The translations under genes and the position numbers were made by a program. From an uncultured Oscillospiraceae bacterium (GTDB taxonomy: Bacteria > Bacillota > Clostridia > Oscillospirales > Oscillospiraceae), in NCBI GenBank assembly GCA_910587785.1, contig CAJUOA010000004.1, forward strand, positions 1 through 64,000: a stretch of DNA of 64,000 bases, written 5' to 3'. How positions within the stretch are numbered: position 1 is the first letter of the stretch; each line of letters opens with the position of its first letter. The notes beneath the pieces are model-generated. The model worked only from the letters and a program-made list of their open reading frames with translations, ran no database searches and had not been told where the DNA came from. Below, piece after piece: positions 17,542 to 25,467 of this stretch.

Positions 17542-18495
17542 ATGTACTACATTGGAATCGACATCGGCGGGACCAACCTGAAGGCGGGGCTGGTGGACGA
17601 GAGCTACCAGATCGTGGCCGCCAAGAAGACGCCCCTGAGATTCGTGTCCATGGAGCAGATGGGGGAGACCCTGGTGCAGATGGCCCTGGACCTTCTGGAG
17701 GAGAACGGCGTGCCCCGGGAGAAGGTCTCCAGCGTGGGCATGGGCTTCCCCGGGCCGGTGGACAACAAAAAGGGCGTGGTCATCAAGACCGTGAACATCC
17801 CCATCCGCTTCATGCCCGTGGCGGAGATGTTCCACAAGCACTGGGATATCCCGGTCTACCTGGGCAACGACGCCGACTGCGCCGCTCTGGGGGAGTACTA
17901 CCACTTTGAGGACAAGAACGTGGAGAGCCTGATCCTCGTCACCCTGGGCACCGGTATCGGCACAGGCATCATTTTGAACGGGAAGATCCTCTCCGGCGTC
18001 AACGGCTGCGGCGGCGAGGGCGGGCATATCGTCATCGTCCACGACGGCGAGGCGTGCTCCTGCGGCCGCAAGGGGTGCTGGGAGCGCTACGCCTCCGCCA
18101 ACGCCCTCATCCGTCAGACCATGACCGCCATGGAACAGCACAAGGATTCCTCCATGTGGGGCCTTGTGGGCGGCGATCTGAGCCGCGTGGACGGCCGCAC
18201 CGCCTTTGAGGCCCTGCGCACCGGCGACACCGCCGCCCGGGCCGTGGTGGACCAGTACCTGCGCTATCTGGCCGACGGCCTGGCCAACTACGTCAACATC
18301 TTCCAGCCGGAGGTCATCTGCCTGGGCGGCGGCGTCAGCCATCAGAGCGACGAGAACCTGCTCATCCCCCTCCAGGGCATGGTCCGGGAGATGGTCTTTG
18401 GCCGGGAGGCGGATGTCCACACCAACCTCACCAAGGCCAAGCTGGGCAACGACGCCGGGATCATCGGCGCCGCCCTGCTGGGGTTGAATCAGTAA
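17542..18495 (+). CDS. glk: ROK family glucokinase
   Basis: Phosphorylates free glucose with ATP. The 317-residue protein has the phosphate-binding motif GIDIGGTNLKAGLVD at the N-terminus, catalytic LGNDADCAALGEY, and the ROK zinc site GEACSCGRKGCWERYAS, which distinguishes ROK kinases from other hexokinases. ROK repressors have an N-terminal helix-turn-helix that is missing here. The ATG at 17542 follows GGGAGGAACAATC. Its place behind hprK joins it with carbon control; N-acetylmannosamine or other hexoses remain possible substrates. Confidence 0.9.
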   Translation: MYYIGIDIGGTNLKAGLVDESYQIVAAKKTPLRFVSMEQMGETLVQMALDLLEENGVPREKVSSVGMGFPGPVDNKKGVVIKTVNIPIRFMPVAEMFHKHWDIPVYLGNDADCAALGEYYHFEDKNVESLILVTLGTGIGTGIILNGKILSGVNGCGGEGGHIVIVHDGEACSCGRKGCWERYASANALIRQTMTAMEQHKDSSMWGLVGGDLSRVDGRTAFEALRTGDTAARAVVDQYLRYLADGLANYVNIFQPEVICLGGGVSHQSDENLLIPLQGMVREMVFGREADVHTNLTKAKLGNDAGIIGAALLGLNQ

Positions 18496-18534
18496 CATTT
18501 TTTCATCTAATATCCCATTTTAAGGAGGCTTTCC

Positions 18535-19446
18535 ATGCCCTGGGTTGATGCGTTTGACCGGGAGACGGCATCCCGGTTCCCGGAACTGGAAATTTTGCAG
18601 GAGGAGCCCATGGCGGCTCACACCACCTTCCGCATCGGCGGTCCGGCCCGGAGGTTCGCAAGGCCCCGGAGGCCGGAGGAGCTGACCGCGCTGCTGGAGC
18701 TGGCCGGCGAGCGCCGCTGGCCTGTGCTCCTGGTGGGCAACGGGTCCAACCTCCTGGTCTCGGACCGGGGGCTGGACCGTCTGGTGATCCACACCGGGGC
18801 CCTGGAGCGCATAGCGCGGACAGGGGAGACCGTTCTGCGGGCGGGCGCGGGGACGGGTCTGGCCTGTCTGGCCTCCTTCGCCCTGCGGGCGGGGCTGACC
18901 GGACTGGAGTTCGCCCACGGCATCCCCGGGAGCCTGGGCGGCGCGGTGTGCATGAACGCCGGGGCCTACGGCGGCGAGATGCGGCAGGTGGTCACCCGGG
19001 TATGGGCCTGGTTCCCCGGGGAGGGGACCGCCGCCCTGGGGCCGGAGGAGCTGGATTTCGGCTACCGGCGCAGCGTCTTCTCCGGGAAGCCCGGTGCGGT
19101 GCTGGAGGCGGAGGTCACCCTCGCCCCCGGGGACCCGGAGGCCATCCGGGGGACCATGGAGGACCTCTCCCGCCGCCGCCGGGAGAAGCAGCCCCTGGAA
19201 CTGCCCAGCGCGGGCAGTACCTTCAAGCGGCCGGAGGGCCATTTCGCCGGGACCCTCATCCAGCAGTGCGGCCTCAAGGGCGCAAGGGTGGGGGGCGCGC
19301 AGGTCTCGCCCAAGCACGCCGGATTCGTGGTCAACACCGGCGGGGCCACCTGCGCCGACGTGTGCGCCCTCATCGAGCTGGTGCGCGCCCGGGTGCGGGA
19401 GGAGACCGGCGTGGACCTGGAGCCGGAGATCAAGATTGTGGACTGA
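18535..19446 (+). CDS. murB: UDP-N-acetylmuramate dehydrogenase
   Basis: FAD enzyme that reduces UDP-GlcNAc-enolpyruvate to UDP-MurNAc in the cytoplasmic stage of peptidoglycan synthesis. The 303-residue protein shows the FAD-binding segment PVLLVGNGSNLLVSDRGLD, GIPGSLGGAVCMNAGAYGGEM, and the type II active-site stretch SAGSTFKRPEG followed by GLKGARVGGAQVSPKHAGFVVN. AAGGAGGC precedes the ATG. The order hprK-glk-murB-rapZ-yvcK is close to the conserved clostridial hprK-murB-rapZ-yvcK-whiA cluster. Confidence 0.95.
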   Translation: MPWVDAFDRETASRFPELEILQEEPMAAHTTFRIGGPARRFARPRRPEELTALLELAGERRWPVLLVGNGSNLLVSDRGLDRLVIHTGALERIARTGETVLRAGAGTGLACLASFALRAGLTGLEFAHGIPGSLGGAVCMNAGAYGGEMRQVVTRVWAWFPGEGTAALGPEELDFGYRRSVFSGKPGAVLEAEVTLAPGDPEAIRGTMEDLSRRRREKQPLELPSAGSTFKRPEGHFAGTLIQQCGLKGARVGGAQVSPKHAGFVVNTGGATCADVCALIELVRARVREETGVDLEPEIKIVD

Positions 19447-19475
19447 CGCAGTCCGCAGTGTGTGGGAGGGCGAAT

Positions 19476-20336
19476 ATGGAGATTCTGATCATTTCCGGTC
19501 TCTCCGGGGGAGGCAAGAGTAAGGCCGCCTCCTTCCTGGAGGACATGGGATTTTATATTGTGGACAACATCCCGGCGGGGCTCATCATGAAGTTCGCGGA
19601 GTTCTGCGCCGCGGGCTCCAACCGCTACAGCCGGGTGGCCCTGGTCTACGACGTGCGCACCGGCGAGAGTCTGGACGAGTTCCTGGATGTGCTCTCCGCC
19701 CTGCGGGCGCGGGAGTACGTCTGCCGCCTCCTCTTCCTGGAGGCGGACGTGGCCGCCATCATCCACCGCTACAAGGAGACCCGGCGGCTCCACCCTCTGC
19801 TGGAGGGTTCCGGGTCCCTGGAGGAGGCGGTGCGGCGGGAGATGGTTTTTATGGCCCCGGTGCGGGCGCAGGCGGACGTGGTCATCAACTCCTCCAACTA
19901 CTCCACTGCGCGGCTTCGGGGGGAGCTTCTGCGCCTCTTCGGCGACAGCAGGGAGGCCGGGGAGATGATCGTGAGTCTGGTCTCCTTCGGCTTCAAGCAC
20001 GGATTGCCTATGGAGGCGGACTTGGTCTTCGACGTGCGCTTCATGCCCAACCCCTTTTACATCGACTCCATGCGCCACAAGACCGGCCTGGACCAGGAGG
20101 TCCGGGACTACGTCCTCTCCTTCCGGGAGACGGAGCAGTTCCTGGAGAAGCTCCGGGACCTGCTGCGTTTTGTCCTCCCCCTCTACCGGGAGGAGGGCAA
20201 GACCATGCTGGTGGTGGCCGTGGGCTGTACCGGCGGGCACCACAGGTCCGTGGCCGTGACCCACGCCCTGGCCGGGTTCATCGCCTCCCTGGGGTACCAG
20301 GTGACGGAGAACCATAGGGATATGACGAGGAATTGA
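19476..20336 (+). CDS. rapZ: RNase adapter protein / nucleotide-binding protein RapZ
   Basis: P-loop protein of the RapZ/YvcJ family. In E. coli it presents the small RNA GlmZ to RNase E and so tunes glucosamine 6-phosphate synthesis; in Firmicutes the role is less clear. The 286-residue protein has Walker A GLSGGGKSKAASFLEDMGF at residues 7-25, FDVRFMPNPFYIDSMR, and the C-terminal domain mark VAVGCTGGHHRSVAVTHAL. The start follows GGGAGGGCGAAT. It would normally abut yvcK; here a foreign gene is inserted 24 bp behind it. Confidence 0.94.
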   Translation: MEILIISGLSGGGKSKAASFLEDMGFYIVDNIPAGLIMKFAEFCAAGSNRYSRVALVYDVRTGESLDEFLDVLSALRAREYVCRLLFLEADVAAIIHRYKETRRLHPLLEGSGSLEEAVRREMVFMAPVRAQADVVINSSNYSTARLRGELLRLFGDSREAGEMIVSLVSFGFKHGLPMEADLVFDVRFMPNPFYIDSMRHKTGLDQEVRDYVLSFRETEQFLEKLRDLLRFVLPLYREEGKTMLVVAVGCTGGHHRSVAVTHALAGFIASLGYQVTENHRDMTRN

Positions 20337-20360
20337 GTTGTTGAATATCAGGAGCAATGT

Positions 20361-21131
20361 ATGGACCTGCATTTTGACTTAGAAAAGGCAAAAATGTATA
20401 AAAGCCAGTCACAAGCTATCAGGGTTTTGACGGAATCATGGGCAGAGGCGAATCTGTTTTGCCCACGGTGCGGCTTTCATCGTATCAAACATTTCCCTAA
20501 TAATCGCGCTGTTGCAGATTTTTACTGTCCAGCCTGCAGGAGTGAGTACGAGCTGAAAAGCAAAAACGGGAAAATTGGCGCCAAGATAGCCGATGGAGCT
20601 TATGAAACCTTTATAAAACGAATTACCTGCGATCATAATCCGGATTTTCTAATCTTAAGCTATCACTTGAGCGATCTATGCGTAGATGATCTGCTGATTA
20701 TTCCAAAACACTTTTTTACCCCGGAAATAGCTGAAAAACGCAGGCCGCTCGGTGACAATGCCCGCAGGGCAGGTTGGGTGGGATGCAATATCCTGTTTGG
20801 AGAGATTCCCGAACAGGGCAAGATTTCCATCATTCAAAACCGCTGCGCAGTGGACTCCAATGAAGTGGTTGCACAAGTGCAGAAATCTGTTGTATTACAG
20901 ACTTCAAACATTGAAGCTCGTGGCTGGCTGATGGATTTGCTCAATTGTGTCAACCAAGTCCATGGGGATATTTTTGCTCTGGATGACATATATCGAAACG
21001 AGGCCATGCTGCAAGCGCGCCACCCGCAAAACAACAATATCCGCCCCAAAATCAGACAGCAGTTGCAGGTTCTGCGCGACAAAGGCGTTATTGAGTTTCT
21101 GGGGCGGGGGTTATACAGAAAGATTTTTTAA
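20361..21131 (+). CDS. dpnI: DpnI-like methyl-directed restriction endonuclease
   Basis: The 256-residue protein matches DpnI (254 residues) along its whole length as I remember that sequence, both ends included (MDLHFDLEK..., GRGLYRKIF). The PD-(D/E)XK catalytic site is intact: D53 in VADFYC, E64 and K66 in EYELKSK. Four cysteines (C34, C37, C56, C59) form the zinc site, and W139 in ARRAGWVGCN corresponds to the DpnI tryptophan that senses the two adenine methyl groups. The C-terminal ~75 residues are the winged helix (RPKIRQQLQVLRDKGVIEF). DpnI cuts Gm6ATC; the same target is inferred. It is AT-richer than both neighbours and no methylase accompanies it, as expected for a methyl-dependent enzyme. 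CAGGAG is the ribosome binding site. Confidence 0.93.
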   Translation: MDLHFDLEKAKMYKSQSQAIRVLTESWAEANLFCPRCGFHRIKHFPNNRAVADFYCPACRSEYELKSKNGKIGAKIADGAYETFIKRITCDHNPDFLILSYHLSDLCVDDLLIIPKHFFTPEIAEKRRPLGDNARRAGWVGCNILFGEIPEQGKISIIQNRCAVDSNEVVAQVQKSVVLQTSNIEARGWLMDLLNCVNQVHGDIFALDDIYRNEAMLQARHPQNNNIRPKIRQQLQVLRDKGVIEFLGRGLYRKIF

Positions 21132-21193
21132 AACTGGAACGTTAAGTATTCATAATTTTGTGCCGCTTAGGGTACGGGAAGAACAAAACGCCT

Positions 21194-22231
21194 ATGAATG
21201 AAGAAAAACTCTACCGCGGTCCCAGCGGGAAGGGGCCGAAGATCGTGGCCATCGGCGGCGGGACGGGGCTGTCCACCATGCTCCGGGGCCTCAAGCGCCA
21301 CACCAACAACCTGACGGCCATCGTCACTGTGGCCGACGACGGCGGCGGTTCCGGGGTGTTGCGGCAGGAGCTGGGGATGCTCCCGCCGGGGGACATCCGC
21401 AACTGCCTGGAGGCCCTGGCCAACGTGGAGCCCCTCATGGGGGAGCTGCTCCACTACCGGTTCACCGAGGGGTCCCTGAAGGGGCAGAGCTTCGGCAACC
21501 TCTTCCTCGCCGCTCTCAACGGCATCTCCGGCGGCAGCTTCGAGCAGGCCGTCAGCCGCATGAGCCAGGTTTTGGCCATCACGGGCCGGGTCCTGCCGGT
21601 GACCACCGCCAACGTCCAGCTGGAGGCGGAGCTGGAAAACGGCGCACGGGTGTTGGGAGAGTCGAAGATCTTCTACTGCAAGAAGCGGGAGGACTGCCGC
21701 ATCCGGCGGGTCCGTCTTCTGCCGGAGCGCCCCCCGGCCCTGGAAAGCGCCCTGGAGGCCATCCGGGAGGCGGATATGATCCTCCTGGGCCCCGGGAGCC
21801 TCTACACCTCCATCATCCCCAACCTGCTGGTGGAGGGCATCGCCCAGGCCATCATGGACTCCGACGCGCTGAAAATTTATATCGCCAACGTCATGACCCA
21901 GGAGGGGGAGACCGAGGGCTACACCAACGCCGATCACATCCAGGCCATCTTCCAGCACTCCCTGCCGGGGCTGTTCCACCTGTGCCTGGCCAACTCCGCC
22001 AATATCCCCGCCGACATCCTCTCCCGCTACGCCCAGGAGGGGGCCGAGCAGCTGCGCTTCGACAAGGAGGCATGTGCGAGGCTGGGGGTGGAGCTGGTCT
22101 CCCGGCCCGTCTCCACGACCCGCAGAGGCTTTGTCCGCCACGACAGTGAGCTCTTAGCCGCCGCCCTCCTGGAGCTCCACGCCCAGAAGAGCGTCCGAAT
22201 CGCCGGACTGGGGCGGTACCGGATGGAGTGA
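21194..22231 (+). CDS. yvcK: Gluconeogenesis factor YvcK/CofD-like protein
   Basis: YvcK-family protein of 345 residues that binds UDP-sugars and is needed in Firmicutes for cell-wall homeostasis on gluconeogenic substrates. The N-terminal IVAIGGGTGLSTMLRGLK, TVADDGGGSGVLRQELGMLPPGDIRNCL and LLGPGSLYTSIIPNLLV are diagnostic. Start assigned to ATG 21194, with a GGGAAG 12 bases upstream; a TTG at 21158 is possible but weaker. The DpnI-like gene ends 62 bp upstream and may have displaced the native leader. whiA, the usual next gene, is absent. Confidence 0.92.
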   Translation: MNEEKLYRGPSGKGPKIVAIGGGTGLSTMLRGLKRHTNNLTAIVTVADDGGGSGVLRQELGMLPPGDIRNCLEALANVEPLMGELLHYRFTEGSLKGQSFGNLFLAALNGISGGSFEQAVSRMSQVLAITGRVLPVTTANVQLEAELENGARVLGESKIFYCKKREDCRIRRVRLLPERPPALESALEAIREADMILLGPGSLYTSIIPNLLVEGIAQAIMDSDALKIYIANVMTQEGETEGYTNADHIQAIFQHSLPGLFHLCLANSANIPADILSRYAQEGAEQLRFDKEACARLGVELVSRPVSTTRRGFVRHDSELLAAALLELHAQKSVRIAGLGRYRME

Positions 22232-22283
22232 CGGGATGTATCCCAGCCCCTCCCGCGGTCTGTACGAAAAAACAGCTTGCAGG

Positions 22284-22314
22284 ATGTACATGATCATGCT
22301 ATTATCATGTACAT
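22284..22314. promoter_or_regulatory. TGTACA palindrome, probable antitoxin operator
   Basis: ATGTACATGAT and its exact complement flank a 9-bp spacer, giving 11-bp perfect arms, each with the TGTACA core; inside the left half lies a second palindrome CATGATCATG. It is 18 bp before the next ATG and overlaps the probable promoter. TGTACA is the known core of YefM operators in E. coli, which suits the Phd/YefM-like domain encoded next. Confidence 0.75.
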
Positions 22315-22332
22315 AGAAAGGAGGGGCTTTTT

Positions 22333-22782
22333 ATGCCGCACATCAGACCGATCACGGACCTGCGCAATACGAACGAGATTTCCGAGCTCTGCCACGCCCA
22401 AAATGAGCCGGTCTTCATCACGAAGAACGGCTACGGCGACCTGGTCATCATGAGCATGGAGACGTATGAGGCGCTGACGGCCTCCCCGGCAGAGGCGCAT
22501 CCCGGAAGGAAGACTGAGAATTTGTGCTATTTGACGGAGCAGAGCCCGATCTGGGCGGGGATGCTGGCCGACGTCCTGCACCAGCACGGCATCCCGTTCA
22601 TTCAGGAGAGCTCCCTGGGGGCCGGACTGGCCCTCAAAACGGGCTCCCTGTCCGAGACGATCCGTTTTTTTGTCCCGGCCTCCCGCCTCGCCGCCGCAGA
22701 AGCGCTGACCGAGGAGCTGTTCGCCAAAGGACTGGAGGACCGGAGCGGGGAAAGCCCATCGCCGGAGGGCGAGGCCCTGTAG
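22333..22782 (+). CDS. Phd/YefM-like antitoxin domain fused to a DUF2007-like domain
   Basis: 149 residues in two parts. Residues 1-56 resemble the Phd/YefM DNA-binding antitoxin fold (PITDLRNTNEISELCHAQNEPVFITKNGYGDLVIMSMETYEAL). From about residue 70 the sequence changes to YLTEQSPIWAGMLADVLHQHGIPFIQESSLGAGLALKTG...ETIRFFVPASRLAAAEALTEELF, the pattern of DUF2007 'signal transducing' proteins. No RelE/YoeB/Doc-type toxin follows; the next gene is a radical SAM gene. It probably represses its own promoter at 22284-22314. AGGAGGGGC precedes the ATG. Function of the second domain is unknown. Confidence 0.75.
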   Translation: MPHIRPITDLRNTNEISELCHAQNEPVFITKNGYGDLVIMSMETYEALTASPAEAHPGRKTENLCYLTEQSPIWAGMLADVLHQHGIPFIQESSLGAGLALKTGSLSETIRFFVPASRLAAAEALTEELFAKGLEDRSGESPSPEGEAL

Positions 22783-22818
22783 AGGGAACGGCCCCAAAAT
22801 CTTGCAAGGAGAAAAACA

Positions 22819-24654
22819 GTGGACAAACGATTAGAGCGCATCCTGCCGCGGGTGCAGAAGCCGGCGCGGTATGTGGGCGGAGAATATAACGCCGTGATGA
22901 AGCCGAAGGACGAAGTGGACGTGCGCTTCGCCTTCTGCTTCCCGGACACCTACGAGATCGGCATGAGCAACCTGGGCTTCCGCATCCTCTACGGGGTGAT
23001 GAACGACATGCCCGGGGTCTGGTGCGAACGGGCCTTCACCCCCTGGACGGACATGGAGGAGGAGATGCGCGCCGCGGGCATCCCCCTCTGGTGCCTGGAG
23101 AGCGGGGACCCGGTGGGGCAGTTCGACATCATCGGCTTCTCCGTGGGCTACGAGATGGCCTACACGGCCATGCTGAACATGCTGGACCTCTCCGGACTGC
23201 CCCTGCGGAGCGAAGACCGGCCGGACCTCACCCCCCTGGTCATCGCCGGGGGCACGGCCATGTACAACGCCGAGCCGGTGGCGGACTTCATCGACCTGGC
23301 CCTCATCGGCGAGGGGGAGGACGTCCTGCCGGAGCTCATCACCCTCTTCCGCAAGGCAAAACAGGAGGGGTGGGACAAGTCCCGCTTCCTCCGGGCGGCG
23401 GCGGAGATACAGGGAGTATATGTTCCGTCACTTTATACGATCTCCTATCACGAGGACGGCACCATCTCCGCCATCACCTCCCTGGACGGCGCGCCGGAGC
23501 GGGTCTATAAGCGGGTGGTCCACGACATGGACAAGTCCTATTACCCCGCCAAAACCATCGTCCCCAGCACGGAGATCGTCCACGACCGGGTGACCCTGGA
23601 GGTGTTCCGGGGGTGCATCCGGGGGTGCCGGTTCTGCCAGGCGGGGTATGTCTACCGCCCGGTGCGGTGCCGGAGCCGGGAGCAGCTGGCCCGGTACGCC
23701 CGGGAGTCGGTGGAGGATTCCGGGTATCAGGAGATCACGCTGAGCTCCTTATCCACCAGCGACTACCCGGAGCTGGTGGGTCTGTGCAGCGATCTGGAGC
23801 TCTTCTGCGGGGAGAAGCATGTGAATCTAAGCCTGCCCAGCCTGCGGGCGGACAACTTCTCCATGGAGCTGATGCAGCGGCTGCAAAAGGGCCGGAAGGC
23901 GGGGCTCACCTTCGCCCCGGAGGCGGGCACTCAGCGCCTGCGGGACGCCATCAACAAGAACGTCACCGAGGAGGAGCTCATGGAGAGCCTGCGCACGGCC
24001 TTCTCCGGCGGCTGGAGCGCGGTGAAGCTGTACTTCATGCTGGGCCTGCCCACGGAGACCGATGAGGACGTGGCGGCCATCGCGGAGCTGGCTAACCGGG
24101 CAGTCCACGTCTGGCGGGAGTACGCGAGCAATAAGAACCGGCCCTTGCGGATCACCGTCTCCACGTCCTGGTTCGTGCCCAAGCCCTTCACCGCCTTCCA
24201 GTGGGAGCCCCAGATCTCCATCGAGGAGTACGAACGCCGGGTGAAGCTCCTGCGCAGCTCCATCACCGCCAAGGCCGTCACCTACAACTGGCACGACGGG
24301 GACACCAGCTTCCTGGAGGCTGTGCTGGCCCGGGGTGACCGGAGAGTGGGCCGGGTGCTGGAGAAGGCCTACCGCAAGGGGGCCCGGCTGGACGCCTGGA
24401 CGGACTGTTTCGACCTGGGGCGCTGGACCGAGGCCTTCGCCGAGTGCGGCCTGGACCCCGCCTTCTATGCCAACCGGGAGCGGGGACGGGATGAGATCAT
24501 GCCCTGGAGCGTGATCTCCTGCTATGTCTCCGACAGCTATCTGTGGCGCCAGCGGGAGCTGGCCTACCAGTCCGAGACCACCCCGGACTGCCGTACCCAG
24601 TGCGGCGGCTGCGGGGCCAATATCGTGGAAGGGGGGGAGTGCTGCCGTGGCTAA
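22819..24654 (+). CDS. B12-binding-domain-like radical SAM protein (TIGR03960 family)
   Basis: 611-residue radical SAM enzyme of unknown reaction. The N-terminal ~200 residues are a cobalamin-binding-like domain (FCFPDTYEIGMSNLGFRILY, IIGFSVGYEMAYTAMLNML, DLALIGEGEDVLPELI). The radical SAM core carries the iron-sulfur motif CIRGCRFC near residue 265. The C-terminus has a cysteine-rich end, DCRTQCGGCGANI, which may hold another metal site. GTG start with AAGGAG seven bases upstream. It overlaps the next gene by 8 bp, as is usual for this conserved pair. Confidence 0.9.
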   Translation: MDKRLERILPRVQKPARYVGGEYNAVMKPKDEVDVRFAFCFPDTYEIGMSNLGFRILYGVMNDMPGVWCERAFTPWTDMEEEMRAAGIPLWCLESGDPVGQFDIIGFSVGYEMAYTAMLNMLDLSGLPLRSEDRPDLTPLVIAGGTAMYNAEPVADFIDLALIGEGEDVLPELITLFRKAKQEGWDKSRFLRAAAEIQGVYVPSLYTISYHEDGTISAITSLDGAPERVYKRVVHDMDKSYYPAKTIVPSTEIVHDRVTLEVFRGCIRGCRFCQAGYVYRPVRCRSREQLARYARESVEDSGYQEITLSSLSTSDYPELVGLCSDLELFCGEKHVNLSLPSLRADNFSMELMQRLQKGRKAGLTFAPEAGTQRLRDAINKNVTEEELMESLRTAFSGGWSAVKLYFMLGLPTETDEDVAAIAELANRAVHVWREYASNKNRPLRITVSTSWFVPKPFTAFQWEPQISIEEYERRVKLLRSSITAKAVTYNWHDGDTSFLEAVLARGDRRVGRVLEKAYRKGARLDAWTDCFDLGRWTEAFAECGLDPAFYANRERGRDEIMPWSVISCYVSDSYLWRQRELAYQSETTPDCRTQCGGCGANIVEGGECCRG

Positions 24655-25309
24655 ACTGCGTCTGCGATTTGCGAAGGAGGGCCGGGCGGTGTACATCTCC
24701 CACCTGGACCTGCTGCGGACCTTCCAGAGGGTGTTTTTGCGGCAGGGCATCGTCCTGCGGCACTCCCAGGGGTTCCACCCCCACCCCATTTTGTCCTTTG
24801 CCCTGCCCCTGAGCGTGGGGCAGGAGAGCGTGTGCGAGCTTCTGGACCTGGAGACGGTGGAGGACCTGGACTGCGCCGCCCTCCCCGGGCGGCTGGCCCC
24901 CTCCCTGCCGGAGGGCATCCGGGCGCTGGAGTGCCGGGCGCCGGCGCGGCCCATCCGGGACCTGGCGGAGCTTTTGTGCCGGGTGGAGCTGGTCTATGAC
25001 GGCGGCGTCCCGGCGGGGGGCGCGGAGGAGGTGGGGAAGCTCCTCACCGGAGAGACCTTGGTGGTCCAGAAGAGGACCAAGAGGAAAGCCATGGCGGACA
25101 TCGACATCCGCCCCATGCTCCACAGCCTGGAGGTAGAGGAGGAGTCGGGGCTTCTGCGCCTCACGGTTCGGGTCGCGGCCCAGAACCCGGGGCTGAACCC
25201 GGCGCTGCTGGCCGCAGCCATCGCCGCACACCGCCCGGAGCTGACGCCGGACTTCACCAGGGTGCGGCGTCTCGAGGTGCTGGACGGCGCAGGAGGGGTG
25301 TTCTGGTAA
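24647..25309 (+). CDS. Radical SAM-associated protein (TIGR03936/DUF2344)
   Basis: 220-residue partner of the upstream radical SAM enzyme; the pair is often followed by RNase G in Firmicutes and is suspected to act in RNA or translation-related modification, but no activity is established. Family features: LRLRFAKEGRAVYISHLDLLRTFQRVFLR and RHSQGFHPHPILSFALPLSVG, then KRKAMADIDIRPML in the second half. The start is a GTG inside the end of the previous gene. Here the operon ends after this gene with a hairpin, and no rng gene follows. Confidence 0.88.
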   Translation: MAKLRLRFAKEGRAVYISHLDLLRTFQRVFLRQGIVLRHSQGFHPHPILSFALPLSVGQESVCELLDLETVEDLDCAALPGRLAPSLPEGIRALECRAPARPIRDLAELLCRVELVYDGGVPAGGAEEVGKLLTGETLVVQKRTKRKAMADIDIRPMLHSLEVEEESGLLRLTVRVAAQNPGLNPALLAAAIAAHRPELTPDFTRVRRLEVLDGAGGVFW

Positions 25310-25321
25310 ATTCGTCAAACC

Positions 25322-25350
25322 GCCCCGGCGGCCCTGGAGGCCGCCGGGGC
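25322..25350 (+). terminator. Terminator-like hairpin after the radical SAM pair
   Basis: Perfect 12-bp stem GCCCCGGCGGCC / GGCCGCCGGGGC with a 5-nt loop, 13 bp after the stop. The tail TTCC is short, so termination may be partial. Confidence 0.65.
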
Positions 25351-25392
25351 TTCCATAGCGAAAAAACATGGCAGTGGATCGGAAAAAAGTAT

Positions 25393-25421
25393 TTGCAATT
25401 TTGTAAAAAAGGGAGTATACT
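25393..25421 (+). promoter_or_regulatory. Sigma-A promoter of the amino acid ABC transporter operon
   Basis: TTGCAA, 17-bp spacer, TATACT, 47 bp before the permease start. Confidence 0.8.
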
Positions 25422-25467
25422 CCTTTGAAGAAAAAATAAACTAACAGGCAAGGAAGTGATCGAGCCA

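Noticed and set aside
20361..21131. Complete restriction-modification system at the DpnI-like gene
   Set aside because: No methyltransferase adjoins it; DpnI-type enzymes cut methylated DNA and do not need one.
22783..22818. Toxin gene following the Phd/YefM-like gene
   Set aside because: Only 36 bp lie before the radical SAM start, and no alternative frame nearby resembles a toxin.
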